A stretch of 64,000 nt of DNA from Geosmithia putterillii. Its lineage: Eukaryota; Ascomycota; Sordariomycetes; Hypocreales; Bionectriaceae. The stretch is taken from contig FYEU01000259.1 of the NCBI GenBank assembly GCA_900188575.1, positions 319,428 to 383,427 on the forward strand, read 5' to 3'. Positions 19,157 through 30,400 of this stretch are shown here, piece after piece (position 1 is the stretch's first letter; every line of letters starts with the position of its first letter). The translations under genes were made by a program, and so were the position numbers. Under the pieces are notes generated by a model that did no database searches, was not told the origin of the DNA, and worked only from the letters and a program-made list of their open reading frames with translations.

Positions 19157-22074
19157 ATGGCCCCCACCACCGACAACGCTCGCCACGGCGGCACCGGCAA
19201 GTCAACATCCCAGGAATCCCTGTCATGCGTCACATGCCGCTCTCGCAAGCTCAAGTGCGACCGCGCCAGGCCAGTCTGCACTCGCTGCCAGAGGGCCGAC
19301 GGCGGCAGTCAGTGCGTGTATCCTGAGTCGAAGCGGAAACCCAACTTTCGGAGGAGAAATGTGAGGGATCTGGAGGATAGACTGGGTAAGTTCGATGGCT
19401 CTAATATATATGCATATATACATGCATATATTACATGTGTATGTGGATATATATGTGTGTGTTTGTGTGTGTGTGTGTGTGTGTGCCATACTGACATGGC
19501 AATCCAGCCCAGGTAGAAGGCTATCTCAAGGATGCTACGAAAAGCGATGAGCAGGACAACACATCGTCCTCGTCTGCTGCTGCTGCTGCTTCTGCAGATT
19601 CAGCCGGCAGAGACTCTGCTCCTGCGACTGCACCGGAAACCCAAGGCCCGGAAGACCCCGTGATATCCATGGGCATCCCCGAGTTTGCATCCGACACCAT
19701 GTCCGACACGTTGTTTGCCAACGTGGACGACGTGCAGCTCATGAGTCTGGGCATCTCCGAGAGCCTACCACCGCCCAACGTGATGGAGGATCTGTACGTT
19801 TGACGCATTTAATTGTTGTCTCTCCAGACTCCCTTCAGATTGTGCTGACATTTGATGTCGCCCCCAGAACCAAAATCTACCTCGACTCGCAGCACAACTT
19901 TGTCCATATGATCAACCCCTCGCGATATTGGCAGTGCTTTTATGGCCCGCCCTTCCAGAGACCGCCCATGGCTCTCCAGTACGCCATGTGGACCATGGCA
20001 TCGCACGTCCATCCAAAGTATAACCAGTACACGGATGTGTTTTATCGTCGTGCGAGGCAGTACATAGAACTGGACGAGGCCAAGGTACCCATCCACACTC
20101 TCACTCTCACCTCACTTACTCATTCACTCACTCGCTCACACACACTCTCTCTCTCTTTCTCTCTTGTTTCCTCTCTCATTACGTCCCTCTCATACACTCT
20201 TCAAGTCACTGACCATAAAAACAGGACTATGGCAGCTCCCTCCTCAATGTTCACCATGCCCAAGCCTACATCATCCTGGCCACTTACGAAGCCAAGCGCG
20301 CGCACTTTATCAACTCGGCCCTCACAGCCGCAAAGGGTCTGCGCCTAATACAAGTCATGGGGCTGGACCACGTCGACGAGGATGAGGACGATGATGACGA
20401 TGCGCGCCACGAAATCTACGCGCCGCACAGGCTACCCCGGCCGACGTCCTGGCTTGAGCTCGAGGAGCGGAGGAGGGTGTTTTGGACGGCCTTTACGATT
20501 GACACGCATGCCTGTGTGGCAACGGGGTGGCCCAGCCTTGTCGACACTCGAAATGTACGCACACACACACACTCCTTTCTCACCCCTAGCCCTCTTCCCG
20601 GTCACTCTCGTTATCCAATTTTACTCTGAAAGGGAAGGGATGTGAAAAGGTATGGATCAGTTGACTGACCGACCCTCTTAGATCTCAACACGTTTCCCCT
20701 GCTCCGACGAAAGCTTCTTCTCCGGCATTCCAGACCCGCAGCCCGCCCCCTTCCTCAGCGAGGTCTTCTCCGGCGCCGCAACCGACTACTCCTACTTTGC
20801 GGGCATAGTCGTCACCTGCCACGTCTTCAAGCAGATCATGTACCACGCGTACCGGTGCCGACCCGCCATAGACAAGCCGGGAGACATTCTGGCCGGCCCC
20901 TTTTGGGCGCGCCACCGCGAGCTCGACAACGACATAGCCGCCGTGTTCCTCTTCCTTCCCGAGAGGATGCGCCTCCCGCACAACATGCGCGACCCCGCCG
21001 CCGTCACCGTCAACCTCCAGCTGCACGCTGCCGTCATCTGCCTGCACCACGCGGCCCTCGAGAAGCTCGAAAGACATGCGCCCTACTCGCGCGAGAGGGA
21101 GGCCCTGCGGCAGAAGCTGCTGTGCCGTCTTGAGGCGGCGGCTGAGGAGATTGTCCACCTGGCCAAGATGACTTCACACAACTCGTCGCCTTTTGTACGT
21201 TCACTACTCTCTCTACAACTCCCCTTTTCTCCTTGTGCTGACCATATCCAAGAAAACCACCTTCTCCGCCATATCGCTATACGCCGCCGCCTCTGTCTAC
21301 ATCTACCTCTCCAAAGACGGCGTCAACAACAACAGCAGCGGCAACAATAACAACAACACAGCCAACAGCAAGACCAGCCAGCGCCCCACCCCCACCGACC
21401 GCACCAACCTCCAGATCATCCTCTCGACCCTCGACTCCCTCTCGCGCACCCAGGTCGTCATCCGCACCTTCTTCCGCCAAGCCTGCATCGACGTCGAGAA
21501 CTCTAAACTCGCCTCCCTCGTGCGTATCCCCCCGCGCGGGTTGAACACCCCGACACCGTCCTCGCACCGCCACCCCGGCGTGTTTAGAGACACCAACGAG
21601 TCCCCTGAGATCAAGGCGTGCTTCCGCCCGCTCATCGGCTCCATATGGCGCAACCTCGAGCCGGCGAGCATCCCTGCCAAGCTGAGTGTCGGTGCCAATA
21701 CGAACGTCGACACTTTCCGCGGCAGCACGGGCACTGGCACTGGCCATGGGAGTACCACCACGGCACCACGGGGCAGTAGCCAGGTGGCTATCCACTCTAT
21801 AGGAGTGCGCTCCATCGCCGATACGACGACGACGACGTCCGGGCAATCATCGCCGCTCAACACAGGCGTCTTTACTGACACGAGACCACCCAGCAGCGGG
21901 GGCAACACCTCGCCCGGCACATTTGGCGGGAGTTCCGCGGGCGGAGCGACGGCGTCGTTCCTAGACCAGCTGTCCGACAGTGTCATTGAAAGTGCCCTGC
22001 ACCAGGAATGGGGGGTTGTCTTGCATGGTCCTGGGGGACAGAATGGCATTGACTGGAACACGTCTGGTACTTGA
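19157..22074 (+). CDS. Zn2Cys6 transcription factor with fungal-specific TF domain
   Basis: Six exons: 19157-19385, 19508-19793, 19868-20084, 20225-20554, 20682-21194 and 21253-22074; 798 aa, all phases consistent. The binuclear cluster is CVTCRSRKLKC then CDRARPVCTRCQRADGGSQC (C-x2-C-x6-C-x6-C-x2-C-x8-C), followed by a basic linker and a short coiled coil (VRDLEDRL-AQVEGYLKDA). The middle-homology region starts MEDL-TKIYLDSQHNFVHMINPSRYW and includes RLPRPTSWLELEERRRVFWTAF, the RRR-x-FW signature of Fungal_trans. The C-terminus is Asn/Thr/Gly-rich and low complexity. Intron 1 holds a TG microsatellite and intron 3 a CT-rich tract. It is expected to be a nuclear activator or repressor binding CGG-type sites; I cannot name its regulon. 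Confidence 0.93.
19450..19485. repeat. TG/TA microsatellite in intron 1
   Basis: ATATATATGTGTGTGTTTG followed by an uninterrupted TG run lies inside intron 19386-19507 of the Zn2Cys6 gene. The dinucleotide tract probably varies in length between strains. Confidence 0.85.
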
Positions 22075-22680
22075 CGGTAGACATGACAAGTACACCCGTG
22101 ACATGACATGGCCGTGGGCTCGGCTGTAGCTAGTTGCAGTGGCAGTAATACAGGAAGAAGTCAAATGCGTGAAATGGCTTAAACGCCAAAGCCAAATGCA
22201 CTTGCCAGCCACAGCGCTGTCAAAGTGGCAGCAGTAGCACCTGACGATGCCTTCACCGACGCCCCCGGAAGAAGCATATCGCGATGTTGCCAGCACAACG
22301 AGAAAGAGCCTCCGACCCAAAGGGTAATATACAAAGACAGAATGACCTGCATTTATTGCCAAAAAGTCTGTGTACAAATCCAGCATCTGGACATCCGACG
22401 GCTGGTTGCCGACACAGTTCCATCGTCATCACCATCATCACCATCATCCATATCATTGGTATTAGACGAGACGGCATCGCCAGCTCATCATTGCTATCAC
22501 TCCAAGTATCATCTCCTAATATCAGGTAGGTCATCAACACCCCATCACTGGTATCTGCTTCGGCATCACCGCCATCGATAGCTAATCATTGATATCATCT
22601 ATCGGCAGCAGCATTCTTTATATAAAGCATCACACTGGTCCGTCTCTATTGGGAAAGACAGAGAAATTGATATACACAAG
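22075..22680 (+). promoter_or_regulatory. Intergenic with TATA box for the 2EXR gene
   Basis: 606 bp between plus-strand genes. TATATAAA at 22619-22626, 55 bp before ATG 22681, is the clearest TATA box in the window. A (CATCAC/CATCAT)-like run lies at about 22424-22450. No gene seen. Confidence 0.55.
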
Positions 22681-24075
22681 ATGCCCTCGCGATCCAGGAG
22701 GAACAGGGCCCAGGGACAGGGCTCTGGCTCATTCCCAAGGCCGCCCCGCACCCGCACCTTCCTCCCCTTCAGCCGACTCCCCATCGAGCTCCAGGACCTC
22801 ATCTGGTATTTCGCAATGAGCAATGTCGACGCCAGCCCAGAGGTGCACTTCTTCTCCGTCGGCCAGCGCGACGATGACCGCGAACACACCCTCCGCGTCG
22901 ACTACATACAGGGCCCGTTCTCGCGACCGGGCCGCTGCCGCACGACCAACCTGCGCGCCCCCGTCTTCAGGTCCCGTAGGGGGTTGACCTCGGCGTGGAT
23001 CAGCGAGAGGAACCCCTCCGGGTACGCGACCATGGACTCGGCGCTGTGGAATACCTGCAGCCGGTCCCGCAACGCAATCGCCTCGAGGCTGGTTCTTGCC
23101 ATGGTGCGGCGGGAGAGAGAGCAGGAGCAGTCCCGGGCCCATATCCCACCACCAGTTTCAGTTCCCCCGCCGGCGACGATGCCGCTGCAGCAGCTGCAGC
23201 AGGAGTTGCAGGAGCGTTTGGAGCGGATGGCCCGTGATAGAGAGCGCGCTCAGGAGCTTGAACATACGTTACAGATGATGCTTCCGCCGCCTGTGCCATT
23301 GGCGCCACAGGTGTCAAACACCGACACAGACACCGACATGGACCTGGACCTGGAGCCAGGGGAAACCCACGAGGACGACGACGTCGCCGCCGCCGCCGCC
23401 GCCGTCGTGCCCCGTGTCGGACCCTTCCAGTCAATCTTCCACGCCGCCACCTTCCAGCCGACGAGTCCGTGGGGCACTCCCGACCAGGTATACTTCACCG
23501 TGCGACCTCAGCACGACCTGATAGTCCTCCAACTGGGCAACATTGTCAGCCTGGGCAAGGGCATCCTCAACGACATACTCGACCCTCGCATCTGGGGCAA
23601 CCACTACCCCCGCAACGTGGGCATCGAGTACGACCCCAGCTGGAACCTTGAGCTGCAGCGCCTCCAAGTCGACCCTCACAACCCGAACTCCTTTTGGTTT
23701 ACCCTGCCTCCGCACAACCTCCTGGGCAAGCTGGTGGCCGAGATTGAGGACGCTGCACACGCTGTCCGCGCGGGTGGCAAGGGATGCCTCTGGTTCGTGG
23801 ACCACTCCACACTCCGGCCCGCGCATGGCGTCCAACGGACGGAGCTGTTCCGCGACCGCAGGGCGTTCCGGGGAAATGGCTGGTGGTACGTTGAGGTCAG
23901 GCCTGAGGATGTTGGGCGGCTGTGGTCCCCCTTTGGGAGGTTGACCCAGGCGGATACCATCATGGGTTTTCAGCTCAGCTTCCGACGCGGGTTTGACATG
24001 CTGCGTGCGATCCATCTTAGGGGGCATAGCATGATGCAGCCGGAGTGGAAGGTCCTTGCTAGAGTCAAGATGTAG
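22681..24075 (+). CDS. 2EXR-domain protein
   Basis: A single-exon 464-aa protein. FLPFSRLPIELQDLIWYFAM (residues 27-46) is the opening of the fungal 2EXR domain, an F-box-like motif found in many uncharacterised ascomycete proteins. The expected later pieces follow: DPRIWGNHYPRNVGIEYDP and a C-terminal VEVRPEDV region. Between them are a Gln/Arg-rich coiled-coil stretch (LQQLQQELQERLERMARDRE, about 176-200), an acidic run and a poly-Ala tract, both probably disordered. ATG 22681 follows a TATA box at a normal distance. Molecular role unknown; substrate-adaptor function is only an analogy with F-box proteins. Confidence 0.82.
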   Translation: MPSRSRRNRAQGQGSGSFPRPPRTRTFLPFSRLPIELQDLIWYFAMSNVDASPEVHFFSVGQRDDDREHTLRVDYIQGPFSRPGRCRTTNLRAPVFRSRRGLTSAWISERNPSGYATMDSALWNTCSRSRNAIASRLVLAMVRREREQEQSRAHIPPPVSVPPPATMPLQQLQQELQERLERMARDRERAQELEHTLQMMLPPPVPLAPQVSNTDTDTDMDLDLEPGETHEDDDVAAAAAAVVPRVGPFQSIFHAATFQPTSPWGTPDQVYFTVRPQHDLIVLQLGNIVSLGKGILNDILDPRIWGNHYPRNVGIEYDPSWNLELQRLQVDPHNPNSFWFTLPPHNLLGKLVAEIEDAAHAVRAGGKGCLWFVDHSTLRPAHGVQRTELFRDRRAFRGNGWWYVEVRPEDVGRLWSPFGRLTQADTIMGFQLSFRRGFDMLRAIHLRGHSMMQPEWKVLARVKM

Positions 24076-24221
24076 ACCGGGAGTGAGGGGCGGAGAGGAA
24101 TGACATGAGTTCATGGGCAGGATATACCATGGTAATAAGACGATACCCCTTTATCAATGTGGGTGTTCTTCCTTCGAGTGCCTGCCATGTTGATACTGTG
24201 TAATGGCCTCCATGGACATTG

Positions 24222-24265
24222 GCGAGCGAAGCGAGGAGAGCATCCCGCAAGGCCACTGGAGGCAA
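24222..24265 (+). repeat. GC-rich interspersed element, copy 1
   Basis: Starts GCGAGCGAAGCGAGGAGAGC and ends CACTGGAGGCAA. It is a diverged relative of the elements at 51147 and 56772, and lies in the intergenic region after the 2EXR gene. Confidence 0.7.
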
Positions 24266-24362
24266 AGCCCACGAGAGTAGACATCTACAGGAGATACGAT
24301 GTACAAAACAGTATACATTTGGAGAAATCCCACTATGGCAGACCACAGATTGGAGGACCATG

Positions 24363-24410
24363 GCGAGTGAAGCGAGGACAGCTTCCACCAAAGTTAGCTG
24401 CCAGAGGCAA
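24363..24410 (+). repeat. GC-rich interspersed element, copy 2 (decayed)
   Basis: GCGAGTGAAGCGAGGACAGC at the left end and GCCAGAGGCAA at the right, with a degenerate middle. It lies 97 bp after copy 1 in the same orientation, so the two may be a local duplication. Confidence 0.6.
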
Positions 24411-27400
24411 TATACGGGACGTGTAAGTGCTCCCGAGAACCCTAACAATCGCTCGTCCTTTACGGAGTACTCTGTACGAAGTATTGCACTTAACAAGTTA
24501 CAGTATGGCTCATTTCGCACAAGTTGCCAATCCGAGTCTGTGGACGTAATACTTAATACTCCGTACTCCGTACTCGTGCGTACGAAGTAAGTATGCGCGC
24601 AATGTACTCGTATGCACACAGTCTACTACGCCGTACTAGTTGGATGCTGTTGGTTCAACCGCATGTCGCAGACATTCTGATACTCGGCCCTGCAGTAATA
24701 GTACGAAGCCCTTGTACTCTGTAGCTTGGGCAGATTGACAGCAGATTGCCAGGGTATTATTGCCTGGCGTTCCCTGTGTTGCTTGTGTTGCTTGTCATGG
24801 GCAACGGGCCAGTAAAAAGACCGAGCAGGGGATGGAGTGATCCCTGTCGCCGACTGATGAAACGTCGTCTCATTTGGTTTTTTCCATGGTGTCTTCCCTC
24901 ATCCCTGCTGAGGGGCCGGTCGGGGAGTGGCCCCTGCCCACTCAACTGTGCTCAGTGAGGGGAGGGGAGTCTGGAGGGGGGATCGACGACGGAAGCTCAA
25001 AAATAGCCTAGACGGGGGTTGGCCCGGGTGGTTGACGTGGCTTGTCGACAAGGACTTGCCTTGTTAGGGGAGCCGGGATGAATGGATGGGTGGCGGGGGG
25101 GGCGTGTGCGGTGTGTGCTTCGCAGACGGAGATGACGACGGAACAGGTGCGTCCTTGACAATCTTGCGCGTGCAGTCCTGTAGGAGGACGACTCGGTAGA
25201 CTTGTGTTGTCCGGTTGTTGATATTTTGAACCTTGGCTGTTGGCTTTTGTGTTGGTCCGGATGACTTGCATACTCGAGTGGCAAATGAAGCCTCGTGCGT
25301 GGGCGGCGCCCCAGTTGAATGCACCGTCAAAAGTCGCACGCCCCCTCCAGAAGCTGCCAGCAATACGGATATCCGTACGATGCTCCGTAGTTATCGTCGC
25401 CTAGTCGTAGGCAGGTGCAGAGTATTATGGATTCGTCAGGGCGCTTGCTTGCATTTGCTTGCATTGCTTGCATCATGGCGGCAGACCTTATTGGACCGTG
25501 ACCATCTGTCCAACCTAATAGTTGTCGGTGATTAAGACGGGCATGCTTCGAGGTCATTGACATGTGCCTAGTTGGCTAGTGATAATATGGAACCTGGAGC
25601 CTTGAGCAAGTATGGAGCATCAAGTATGGAGCATTCGGAAGATGGATGGAGCATCGAGTATGGAGCCTGGAGCCTGGAGCATGGGAGCCGCACCGTTAGC
25701 TGATCATGATTGCTCCGTATTCTGCCAACTGCCAACCTGCCGCTGCCAAGTGTGACTGTGACTGTGACTGTGACTGTGAGAGCGAGTAAGTGCATTGGCA
25801 GCCGTCAGCCGTCAGCCGTCAGTGCTGGAGCCCCTTGGTGCTCTCCTAGCCTCTGCCTGTATGCGTAGCCTCTGGGTTTGATGGGGAAGAAAAAGAGGAG
25901 ACTGGTGGTGGTGGCAGTGCCGTCCAGTGGTTTGGTTTGGCAGTTCAGCTAGGACCGAGGCACACGACAGATTATACGTACGCCAAGTACGTCAAGGGCG
26001 GCCGGCAATGGCCCTCGGGTGGTGGTGATGTGCAAACGGCGTCGGAGCCAGTATGGTGGCTAGCATTCCAGTCTAGACGTTGGATGATGCTCACTCCGTA
26101 CTGGCCACTCCTGTTAGAACTTAGCCATGTATCAATGGGCAGATGGTAGGCTGATGGTGACTGACGGCTGGTGGATGGCCCCAGGACAAGGACAGGGCTG
26201 CCAAGTCGCGTGTCAAAGCTGGTGGTGTCGCTGTTCGGGATTACCGACAAGAGTGGAGGGGGGGGGCGTGTGCATCGGATGTCTTTGGGGGTTTGCATCA
26301 AGGGATAAGTAATCGAGTATTCGTCAAAACTCACTCGTATATCAAGGCGTGGGGGAGCGTAATAGCGAGAAGCGTTGACATGTTTCAAGGAAGTGTTTCT
26401 GCATTGGATCCGCGTACTATGACGAGCGAGGCAAGTGCTTCACTTCGTACTCGTAAGTACTAGCTGTAGAAGTTGAGGCCATTTCCGATGTCATTTCCAT
26501 AGAGTTCCATTGCCACAGACTCTGCAAGAGAATATCACTATACGAGAGCGTGAGTATGCTGGTATGAGGAATGAATATTGCTATACGAGGATGAACTACT
26601 ACTGGTATACAAGAATGAATGGACACGAATGCTCATCCTCGGAAGGTGCTACTCGCGTGGCTGCAAATGGCGGATTGGCGGTTAGCGGGGAAGGAACGGA
26701 AGGAAGGGTCTTGTTCTGCGGAGGGAAGGAGCGACGCGGCGGGCTGGCTGAAGACACACACACAAGCCACAAACCACGCACACAAACACACGGACTCGCA
26801 CACCAAACACCATGGCACGCACACAAGGACAAGGAATATCCCATGCCGTCCAAATCGACACTCACGAAGTAGCGAACCTTTTACCATGTCATTTCCATCA
26901 CTTGACTTCTCTTTTTTTTTCTTCCCTTTTACTCGGTACATTGCCTGTACGAGTAATTCCCGTCTTCAACCCCCGGCTGCCAATCACCGTGGTTTGCGCT
27001 GCTCGATTTTTACTCGTAACGGCTAAGGCCACGAAGCGAGCATTACTCGATATACGCCCTGTACCTCGACATTCTCCCTGTGCAGTGCCACGGAGTAAGT
27101 ATTGCGCAGTACGTACTTCGTACTGCATTTTGCCTTTCTGATGCGCTACTACGGCGTAGACAACTCCTCGTCATTACGGCTAATCTGCATTCCCGGACGC
27201 AATCACCATTGATTGAAGCAGCAACGGTCGGCCTGCCGCGGACTGGGCACCGGTGCGGCGTGCCATGCACCATGCACATCCAAGCGACCCAAGGACGGCG
27301 GACCCAAAGACGGACCCAAGGATCCAGGACCCAGGACCCAATGGTGCCCCCATCCCCTGCCGCCCGGGTACAGGGGTGTCTAGCTGTCAATATGTCATGA

Positions 27401-30400
27401 CCATGCACGAGGGTCCATATTGGTGGTCTGGTACGTATTACCATGGCTGCTAGCACTGACTCTCTACTTACGAGTATTGCCAGGTATTCGTGCCAATTGC
27501 TATTACGAGTACGAGACTACAGTACGGCCAGTACACCCACTGCTACTCGTACGCGAGTGCGCGAGTACTTACGAGCCAATCCCTACAACGGAAGCACCCG
27601 TAACAAGGCCCTACAACGCACCCCTCTTCACATTGCTGACGGCTCTCTACGGCGCGACTGCAGACACTGTCAGTGTCGAGTACGTACAAAGTACTACTCG
27701 TACCGTCTAGATGCCCCTGGTGAGACAGAGCAAATGAGCCGCCTTTTGAGTTTGTTCGAGGTCTCGGCTCCCAGCCCATTCCAGCCTCCTCTACTGATAT
27801 TGTTGGACCCCATTATTGAAGAGGTCCGAGAATCATAAAACGGCCGGCCGAGAGAACAAAGGATCCGAGACGGACACAGACACACACAAGATCAAAAGAT
27901 GGAGAAATACAACTCGTCCTTTGCAGTCCTCGATCATCTGGCAGGTGACATTGTCTTGGGCGCCGCAGTGCAGCAGGCGAGAGCAGGGATACCTCTCGGC
28001 ATCCGCCGTCCTGGCGCCACCCCCTCCCCGCCGGGTCCTTGTCCCCTTGACTCTCTCCCTGGCGAACCCGCCTTGGCCCGATGCCGCGCAGATGGAGTCC
28101 GGCACACTACGCAGTTCAGAGTAAGGTGCCAATGCTAAAGTGCGGTCCACCCCCGGCTCAGAGCTCCAACCTGCCAGCCTGCCTGCCTCCAAGGGCTAAG
28201 TATTATGGTCGGCCGACGACGTCTTTGCTCCGTCTGTCCGTTTGTGGTGCTCCGTACGGAGTGTTACTCTCCCTGGTACATCTGTGTCTGTGCCGTGCGG
28301 CTTGCCGAGGCTCGTCACAGCCCAAGTGTCCGTACTGCATCTTACGAGCACCACCATGCGGAAAGTGAGCAGAGGAGCGACATAGCCAGCCCTGTGCCTC
28401 AGATGCCCTACCTACGAGCACATGTACGCCAGTGGTATGTTTGACGTTGGCGCTGGTGCATTTTGAGTAGGCCAACAGCACGCCAAACGCACGCCAACAG
28501 CACACACCACCCAACCCCAAGTCTCCCTTTTCAATCGATCCAGACTCGCTGCGGATACAGACTAACAAAGAGTACGTACTCTGGTCGCCATGAATAGTAC
28601 ACCTCTCCCCAATACCACTGCGACCGTCTACAAGCGAATACCACCAAGCCCTACAGGTACTCTGTAGGGAGTGCAGCGTACGCCAGTTGGCCAGCTCGTA
28701 CGAGTCCTGAGTTCATGCCTGTCTGGTAGCGACCCTGGCAGCTAGCCGATCTAGTGTCGACGATGGCTTGTTTCGACCCAGCGGGGCAGTCGTTGGTCTT
28801 TTCATTGCAAGGCAAGGCTGCTGCAGGTTTCTACAGAATCCAGATGTTCTGTACGAGTACCTGTAGGGGTACAGTCTACGGCGTGCTCGTACCGGTTCGC
28901 TAGATCTAGCTCGGATCAATCCCACCCCTCCCCGCCTGTTGATGGTCGCTCCCGCTGTGGCGCTGAACCATCTGCGTGGGACTCTTGACACTGGACACAC
29001 TGCTTGTACAACTCACTGGATTTGCAGACTTGCAGACTTGGCAACTCGCCTGGGTACGCAATGCAGTACTGCACTCGTACTCTGTACTCTTGCTGCACAT
29101 TGCGATAACCTTTGCGCCAACCCCCAACGCGTCGGAGGGGTACCCCGGCCAGAAACCGCAGACAAAGTTTGAAGACGGGCTGGATGGGCCGCTGGGGCGG
29201 GCATTGTTGAAAGACAATGCCTTGGTCCTTGTTATTACTCGGGACTCGATCCCGGGCGCCAACACGCCAATACTCCGTACTCTGTACTGCGACCTGCATG
29301 TACGAGGCAGAGAGGGCCGAGGCGTGTGCGTACTCGGTACAGACACATGATACAACAGGTTGGTAGAAGTAAGCAGGCGCGGGCCCAGAGTAATATCATG
29401 GCTTATTAACTCGGATGTCAATACAGGTTTCGAGGCGGGGCAGAGGAGCAGATACAAGGCCGACACCAAGGCACAAGGTCGATTGGCGACACGCGACGAG
29501 ACAAGATGGAGAAGCCCAACGACGCCAACGTTGCTTTTTCCCCTGTTTCCTTTCTTTTTCTAGGCCTGTCTAGACGCAGCCATACGCATACCTCGACTTT
29601 GTACTCGACTCCATACGAGCATCGTACTATGCTCCATACAAGTATTACGGACAGAGTAATATGAGCACGGAGTATTAGAGCCCAACAGCCAACACGACAC
29701 CCCGCTCTCGCCATCAGCCTCGACCCACGTACGGGCAATCAGATGGTCGGGGGATCTCTCTCCTATGTGCTCGTGGGAAAAGACGCTCGTCCTCATGCAC
29801 CTCGCCTGGCCAGTACCACCCGTCATCGTCACCCGTCAGCGTCGCCCGCGCGTCAGTGCTCAGTTCTCAGTGTTCGGCGTCAGTACTCGTACTCGGCGCC
29901 AATGCACACATACACACACACACACACGACTCTGATATGAGGCTTGCCTGACGTGTGCCACGACTCTCAGTCGGCACAGATGCGTAGACGAATGCACATA
30001 CGAGCATGCACATGTATGTAATAATGCCTTGTCCGTGCCCACCCGCCCGTCTGTCTACCCGTCCCCGGCCCCCTACTCTACTCTGCTTCTGCGCTGCCCT
30101 GCCTTTCGGTCGAATACGCCGTAATGCAAGCAGGTCGTATATTACTGTGTGTCAATCAGCCCGCCAGCCCACCAACCCGCCCGTCCGTCTGTCTCCATCT
30201 CCATGCATGCATGCACGCCTGCTCCAGCGCTTGGAAATGGCAAAGACTCCGATCTAAGACACAGCTGGCAGGATGGGCGAGGGCGTCTGATTTGTTGGTT
30301 GATGTGTGACGAAACGTTGACAAGCAAGGGCCTCTCTGTCTCTGTGCCCGACGGCTGGGCCGTACGAGTAGTCGTACTCCGTACTTTTACTCGTAGAGGG

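Noticed and set aside
27899..28138. 79-codon ATG-initiated frame in the gene-free block
   Set aside because: No signal peptide, domain or splice context, and it overlaps other open frames. A small novel protein cannot be excluded, only not supported.
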